A DNA stretch of 43,721 nt from Pseudonocardia sulfidoxydans NBRC 16205 (GTDB lineage Bacteria > Actinomycetota > Actinomycetes > Mycobacteriales > Pseudonocardiaceae). Positions 40,142-43,721 of this stretch are shown one piece after another; the first letter of the stretch is position 1; every line of letters starts with the position of its first letter. Under the pieces are notes generated by a model. That model was given only the letters and a program-made list of their open reading frames with translations. It was not told the DNA's origin and did no database searches. Both the position numbers and the translations under genes were made by a program. Location: NCBI RefSeq assembly GCF_007989085.1, contig NZ_BJVJ01000052.1:1-43721 (forward strand), in the 5' to 3' direction.

Positions 40142-40176
40142 ACGCTAGAGCCCCTCGCTGAAAACTGTCAACAGTC
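40142..40176 (-). promoter_or_regulatory. Unit 3 promoter with regulon operator 3
   Basis: AACTGTCAACAGTC (40163-40176) is the regulon dyad with one changed end base. On the minus strand TTGACA (40166-40171) is followed after 18 bases by TAGCGT (40142-40147), a good -35/-10 pair for a housekeeping sigma factor. The operator thus covers the -35 element, 89 bp before the cupin start. Confidence 0.75.
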
Positions 40177-40236
40177 TTCAGTTGTCGGTTTGCAGCAGGG
40201 CGGCGTTCACGCACGGAGGGTGCCCGAACCAACCCT

Positions 40237-40276
40237 GTGAGTGGCGATAGTCGCTATAGCGACTATCGCCACTCAC
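40237..40276. repeat. Palindrome family A, complete copy
   Basis: Perfect 18-bp arms GTGAGTGGCGATAGTCGC / GCGACTATCGCCACTCAC with loop TATA, making a continuous 40-bp palindrome. It lies between divergent genes, so unlike the copies at 311 and 17242 it does not follow a stop codon. Confidence 0.88.
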
Positions 40277-40399
40277 GAGGGTTTCGGCGCACCAGGACCG
40301 CCCCGCGGCGGCGCCCGGCTCCCGACCCGGGACACGTTCACAGCCGTCACACAGCCCGACCACAACGCCACGACATCAGCCGGCGACATCGTCGTCCCC

Positions 40400-41680
40400 A
40401 TGACCCTCGACACCGCCGAGCCGGACGTGCCCGCGCCGCGCCCCCCGGGCCCGACCCGATACCCCGTCCTCGACGTCGTCGTCCCCGTCTTCAACGAGGA
40501 GCGCGACCTCGAACCGTCGGTACGGCGGCTGCACGCCCACCTGCGGTCATGGTTCCCCTACGCGTTCCGGATCACGATCGCCGACAACGCCAGCACCGAC
40601 GCCACCCCCCGCATCGCCACCGCACTGTCCGACGAGATCACCGAGGTCGAGGCCGTCCGCATCGACCAGAAAGGCCGCGGCCGGGCGCTGCGGACCGTCT
40701 GGGAGGCCTCGGATGCGCAGGTCCTCGCCTACTGCGACGTCGACCTCTCCACCGATCTCGCCGCGTTGGCACCCTTGGTCGCCCCACTGCTGTCCGGGCA
40801 CTCCGACCTCGCGATCGGCACCCGGCTCGGCCGCGGGTCGCGGGTGGTGCGCGGCGCGAAACGCGAGATCATCTCCCGCTGCTACAACCTGCTGCTGCGC
40901 GGCACGCTCGCCGCCGGGTTCACCGACGCGCAGTGCGGGTTCAAAGCCGTCCGCGCCGACGTCGCCGCCCGGCTGCTGCCACTCGTCGAGGACACCGGCT
41001 GGTTCTTCGACACCGAGCTGCTGGTGCTCGCCGAACGTGCCGGGCTGCGCATCCACGAGGTCCCCGTCGACTGGGTCGACGACCCCGACTCGCGCGTCGA
41101 CATCGTCGCGACCGCGAAGGCCGACCTGCGCGGCATCTGGCGCGTCGGCCGGGCCCTGGCCGCGGGCCGGCTCCCCGTCGGCGAACTGCGCGCGAGCCTC
41201 GGCCGCGCACCTCTGGAGGTGCCCGGCGTGCCCACCGGGATGACGGGCCAGCTGGCCCGGTTCGCGGCGATAGGCGTCGCCAGCACCGTCGCCCACCTGC
41301 TGCTGTTCGTGCTGCTCCGCGCCGCGATGGGCGCGATCGGGGCGAACCTCGTCGCGCTGCTGCTGACGACCGTGGCCAACACCGCCGCCAACCGCCGGCT
41401 CACCTTCGGGGTCCGCGGCCGCGACGGCGCGGCGCGCCACCAGTTCCAGGGGCTGGTCGTCTTCGGCATCGGTCTCGGGCTGACCACCGGTGCGCTGGCA
41501 CTGCTCGACACGCTCGTCCCCGGCGCGGGCCGGGTGACCGAGGTCGCGGCACTCGTCGCCGCCAACGCGCTTGCGACCGCGCTGCGGTTCGTCCTGTTCC
41601 GGACGTGGGTGTTCCGCAGCCCCCGACGCGTTCCCCCCACCCCCGCTCCTGTCGATCGCGCCCCGGAGAGCCACGCATGA
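40400..41680 (+). CDS. GT2 glycosyltransferase fused to GtrA membrane domain
   Basis: A 426-residue protein. Residues ~20-250 are a family 2 transferase of the dolichyl/polyprenyl-phosphate mannosyltransferase type: VVVPVFNEERDLEPSV, ITIADNASTDATP, KGRGRALRTVW and the metal-binding DVD in YCDVDLSTDL. TDAQCGFKAVR and the WFFDTELL motif follow. Residues ~285-405 are a GtrA domain with four membrane helices (RFAAIGVASTVAHLLLFVLLR first; RFVLFRTWVF at the end). Such fusions make polyprenyl-phosphate sugars and pass them across the membrane. The ATG at 40400 was chosen because the frame upstream crosses a palindrome. Its stop overlaps the start of the next gene (ATGA), so the GT-C enzyme is the likely consumer of its product. 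Confidence 0.88.
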   Translation: MTLDTAEPDVPAPRPPGPTRYPVLDVVVPVFNEERDLEPSVRRLHAHLRSWFPYAFRITIADNASTDATPRIATALSDEITEVEAVRIDQKGRGRALRTVWEASDAQVLAYCDVDLSTDLAALAPLVAPLLSGHSDLAIGTRLGRGSRVVRGAKREIISRCYNLLLRGTLAAGFTDAQCGFKAVRADVAARLLPLVEDTGWFFDTELLVLAERAGLRIHEVPVDWVDDPDSRVDIVATAKADLRGIWRVGRALAAGRLPVGELRASLGRAPLEVPGVPTGMTGQLARFAAIGVASTVAHLLLFVLLRAAMGAIGANLVALLLTTVANTAANRRLTFGVRGRDGAARHQFQGLVVFGIGLGLTTGALALLDTLVPGAGRVTEVAALVAANALATALRFVLFRTWVFRSPRRVPPTPAPVDRAPESHA

Positions 41681-43677
41681 CCACGACGCTCGACCCCGGT
41701 GCACCGGCCGCCGCACCCGTCCCCGACCCTCCCCCGCCGCCGCGGCCCCGCCCCCGCTGGGAGCTGCCGACGCTGGCCGGGCTCCTCGTCGCCACGGCCG
41801 CGCTCTACCTGTGGGACATCACCGCGAGCGGCTACGCCAACTCGTTCTACGCCGCCGCCGTGCAGGCCGGGACGCAGGACTGGAAAGCGTTCTTCTTCGG
41901 CTCGCTCGACCCCGGCAACGCGATCACCGTCGACAAACCGCCCGCGTCGCTGTGGGTCATGGCGCTGTCCGGGCGGATCTTCGGGTTCTCCTCGGCGAGC
42001 CTGCTGGTGCCGCAGGCGCTCATGGCCGTCGGCGTCGTCGCCCTGCTGTGGGCGACCGTGCGCCGCATCGCCGGACCGGCCGCCGGGCTCGTCGCGGGGG
42101 CGGTCTTCGCGCTCACCCCCGTCGCGGTGCTGATGTTCAAGTTCGACAACCCCGACGCGCTGCTCGTGCTGCTGATGGTCGGCGCCGCCTACGCGACGAC
42201 CCGGGCGATCGAGAAAGCCGGGACCCGCTGGCTGCTGCTCGCGGGCGTGCTGATCGGGTTCGCGTTCCTGACCAAGATGCTGCAGGGCTTCCTCGTGCTG
42301 CCCGGGTTGGTCCTCGCATACCTGTGGGCGGCGCCGACGGGCATGTGGCGACGGATCCGGCAGGTGCTCGCGGCCGGCGTCGCGGTGGTGGTGTCGGCGG
42401 GATGGTGGATCGTCGCGGTCGCCCTCTGGCCGGCGGCCGACCGGCCCTACATCGGCGGGTCGACCGACAACAGCGCGCTGGAGCTCGCCTTCGGCTACAA
42501 CGGGCTGGGCCGCATCTTCGGCGGCTCGGGGAACGGCGGCGGAGTCCCGGGCGGCGGAGTCCCAGGCGGCGGGGTCCCGGACGGCGCCTTCTCCGGTGGT
42601 GGTCCCGGCGGCGGTGGCGGCGGTTTCGGGGGACAGACCGGGCTGGGGCGGCTGTTCAGCAGCGAGATCGGCGGCCAGATCAGCTGGCTGCTGCCCGCGG
42701 CGTTGCTGCTGCTCGTCGCCGGGCTGTGGTTCACCCGTGGCGCCGCACGGACCGACCGCACCCGCGCGGCGCTGCTGCTGTGGGGCGGCTGGACCGTCGT
42801 CACGACGGCGGTGTTCTCCCTGATGGAGGGCACCTTCCACCCGTACTACACGGTCGCGCTGGCGCCGGGGATCGCCGCGCTGGTGGCAGTCGGCGGCCAT
42901 GAGGCGTGGCGGGCCCGCGACACCTGGACGGGCCGCGGGACGCTCGCCGCCGCGACCGCGCTGACCGCGGTGTGGTCGTTCGTGCTGCTCGGTCGCACGC
43001 CGGAGTTCCTGCCGTGGCTGCGGTGGGTCGTGCTCGTCGCCGGGGTCGTCGTGGCCGTGGTGCTGCTCGTCCCGGTCGGCAGGCGCCGGTGGCTCGCGGC
43101 CGTTGCCGCGGCGGCCGTGCTGGTCGGGGCGGCCGGGCCGGCGGCGTACGCCGTCGACACCACGACGACGGCGCACCAGGGGTCGATCCCGTCGGCAGGT
43201 CCGTCGGTGGAGGGTGCGCGTGGCGGGTTCGGCGGCGGCTTCGGTGGCCCGGCCGGGTTCGGGGACCGTGACGGCGCCGGGGCCTCCCCTGCCGCGCCCG
43301 GCGGCAGTGGACCCGGTGAGGAACACACCGATGCCGCCCTCGCCGAGCTCGTCACGGGCGCCGCCGGAGCGCGGTGGGCGGCGGCGACGCTCGGGTCGCA
43401 GAGCGCGGCGTCGTTGCAGCTGGCGACGGGTGCGTCGGTCATGGCGATCGGTGGGTTCACCGGGAGCGACCCGGCCCCGACCCTGGAGCAGTTCCAGGCC
43501 TGGGTGGCGGCGGGCGACGTGCGGTACTTCGTCTCCGGAGGCATGGGTGGCGGGCCCGGCGGCGGTCGTGAGGGCCGCGGCACGGGTGCGCAGATCCAGG
43601 AATGGGTGCAGCAGCACTTCACCGCGTCGACGGTGGGCGGGCGGACGGTCTACGACCTGAGCTCACCGACCAGCTGA
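41677..43677 (+). CDS. GT-C family membrane glycosyltransferase (ArnT/PMT-like)
   Basis: A 666-residue polytopic protein of the ArnT/PMT_2 superfamily. After a proline-rich N-terminus come about eleven helices. The first extracytoplasmic loop has NSFYAAAVQAGTQDWKAFFFGSLDP followed by TVDKPPASLWVMALS, the DKPP motif typical of this group. FKFDNPDALLVLLMVGAAY, then the FLTKMLQG segment, are further family motifs. A Gly-rich loop of about 40 residues near 280-325 contains three GGGVP repeats. After the last helix (to about 490) a Gly/Ala-rich soluble part of ~175 residues lies outside the membrane. It should transfer a sugar from a lipid-linked donor, probably made by the upstream GT2-GtrA protein, to a wall polymer or protein. 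Confidence 0.87.
   Translation: MTTTLDPGAPAAAPVPDPPPPPRPRPRWELPTLAGLLVATAALYLWDITASGYANSFYAAAVQAGTQDWKAFFFGSLDPGNAITVDKPPASLWVMALSGRIFGFSSASLLVPQALMAVGVVALLWATVRRIAGPAAGLVAGAVFALTPVAVLMFKFDNPDALLVLLMVGAAYATTRAIEKAGTRWLLLAGVLIGFAFLTKMLQGFLVLPGLVLAYLWAAPTGMWRRIRQVLAAGVAVVVSAGWWIVAVALWPAADRPYIGGSTDNSALELAFGYNGLGRIFGGSGNGGGVPGGGVPGGGVPDGAFSGGGPGGGGGGFGGQTGLGRLFSSEIGGQISWLLPAALLLLVAGLWFTRGAARTDRTRAALLLWGGWTVVTTAVFSLMEGTFHPYYTVALAPGIAALVAVGGHEAWRARDTWTGRGTLAAATALTAVWSFVLLGRTPEFLPWLRWVVLVAGVVVAVVLLVPVGRRRWLAAVAAAAVLVGAAGPAAYAVDTTTTAHQGSIPSAGPSVEGARGGFGGGFGGPAGFGDRDGAGASPAAPGGSGPGEEHTDAALAELVTGAAGARWAAATLGSQSAASLQLATGASVMAIGGFTGSDPAPTLEQFQAWVAAGDVRYFVSGGMGGGPGGGREGRGTGAQIQEWVQQHFTASTVGGRTVYDLSSPTS
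42535..42579 (+). repeat. Three 15-bp tandem repeats in the GT-C gene
   Basis: GGCGGCGGAGTCCCG is repeated three times in frame (42535, 42550, 42565; one base changed in copies 2 and 3), encoding GGGVP at residues 287-301 in an extracytoplasmic loop. Such tandem copies can gain or lose units by slippage without shifting the frame. Confidence 0.85.
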
Positions 43678-43692
43678 CGCGGTTGCGACGGC

Positions 43693-43721
43693 GGCGCGGC
43701 GGGGCTGGGGCCCGCCGCGCC
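43693..43721 (+). terminator. Strong GC hairpin after the GT-C gene
   Basis: Perfect 11-bp arms GGCGCGGCGGG / CCCGCCGCGCC with a 7-base loop, starting 16 bp after the stop codon and ending at the window edge. Whether a T-tract follows cannot be seen. A terminator is likely. Confidence 0.65.

Larger units (their letters stand above)
40075..40399. other. 325-bp divergent region between unit 3 and the glycosyltransferase
   Basis: No gene is supportable here. It holds the unit 3 promoter/operator (40142-40176) with an extra CAGTTGTCGG half-site at 40180-40189, and a complete family A palindrome (40237-40276). An open frame from 40241 runs through the palindrome into the glycosyltransferase but does not resemble protein before residue ~20 of that enzyme. 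Confidence 0.7.

Noticed and set aside
40237..43677. One plus-strand frame of 1146 codons covering both glycosyltransferase genes
   Set aside because: Before 41677 it is out of phase with the GT2-GtrA gene and gives Arg/Pro-rich nonsense. Only the part from 41677 is a real protein.

Overview
The window is very GC-rich, with strong G/C bias at third codon positions, frequent GTG starts and many 4-base stop/start overlaps. Together with a nicotinoprotein-type NDMA-dependent alcohol dehydrogenase and CYTH/CHAD and DUF1707 proteins, this points to an actinomycete, most likely of the Pseudonocardiaceae (Pseudonocardia-like). That assignment is an inference. No rRNA, tRNA, CRISPR array, integrase or transposase is visible.

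Left part (1-19.6 kb), mostly housekeeping or accessory genes. In order: the 3' remnant of an aldehyde dehydrogenase; a TfoX-N protein; a LysR regulator; a small ABM monooxygenase; a membrane protein; an HSL-family esterase; a CobW/G3E metallochaperone GTPase; SRPBCC plus PfkB kinase; a DUF985 cupin; a DUF1707 envelope protein. A leftward group follows (renalase-like flavoprotein, GlcD-like oxidase, CYTH/CHAD protein, PHP hydrolase). Then come menC, a Baeyer-Villiger-type monooxygenase divergent from its TetR regulator, a siderophore-interacting ferric reductase and an OmpR/EnvZ-type two-component pair.

Central part (19.8-40.2 kb) is the main finding: about 19 genes that look like one catabolic regulon. 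Three leftward transcription units are each preceded, 89-93 bp before the first start codon, by the same dyad AACTGTCAACAGTT (last base C in one copy). On the transcribed strand this dyad contains a TTGACA -35 hexamer. Unit 1 (25455 to 19862): MHS-type MFS transporter, fumarate-reductase/TcuA-like flavoprotein, two MmgE/PrpD proteins. Unit 2 (29660 to 26660): isocitrate lyase/PEP-mutase-family lyase with KKCGH, hydantoinase/dihydropyrimidinase-like amidohydrolase, isochorismatase-fold amidase. Unit 3 (40074 to 29812): cupin, metallo-beta-lactamase-fold protein, ribose-type ABC importer (3 genes), NDMA-type alcohol dehydrogenase, aldehyde dehydrogenase, Old Yellow Enzyme, two SDRs. A GntR/FCD regulator is divergent from unit 1 and shares its intergenic region. 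The set suggests uptake of a compound with a cyclic amide/imide and an alcohol, oxidation of the alcohol to an acid, ring opening and deamidation. A dehydrogenate-hydrate-cleave sequence like that of tricarballylate and methylcitrate metabolism would follow. The substrate is unknown.

Right part (40.4-43.7 kb): a GT2-GtrA fusion overlapping a GT-C mannosyltransferase-like membrane protein, ending at a strong hairpin.

Three families of intergenic palindromes are scattered through the window: A, GTGAGTGGC...GCCACTCAC; B, GCGCGCAACC...GGTTGCGCGC in 54-bp units with 61-62 bp period; C, GAACGGC...GCCGTTC with an inner GCAAC/GTTGC hairpin. Arms of different copies change together, so pairing rather than sequence is conserved. 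All family C copies lie between convergent genes.
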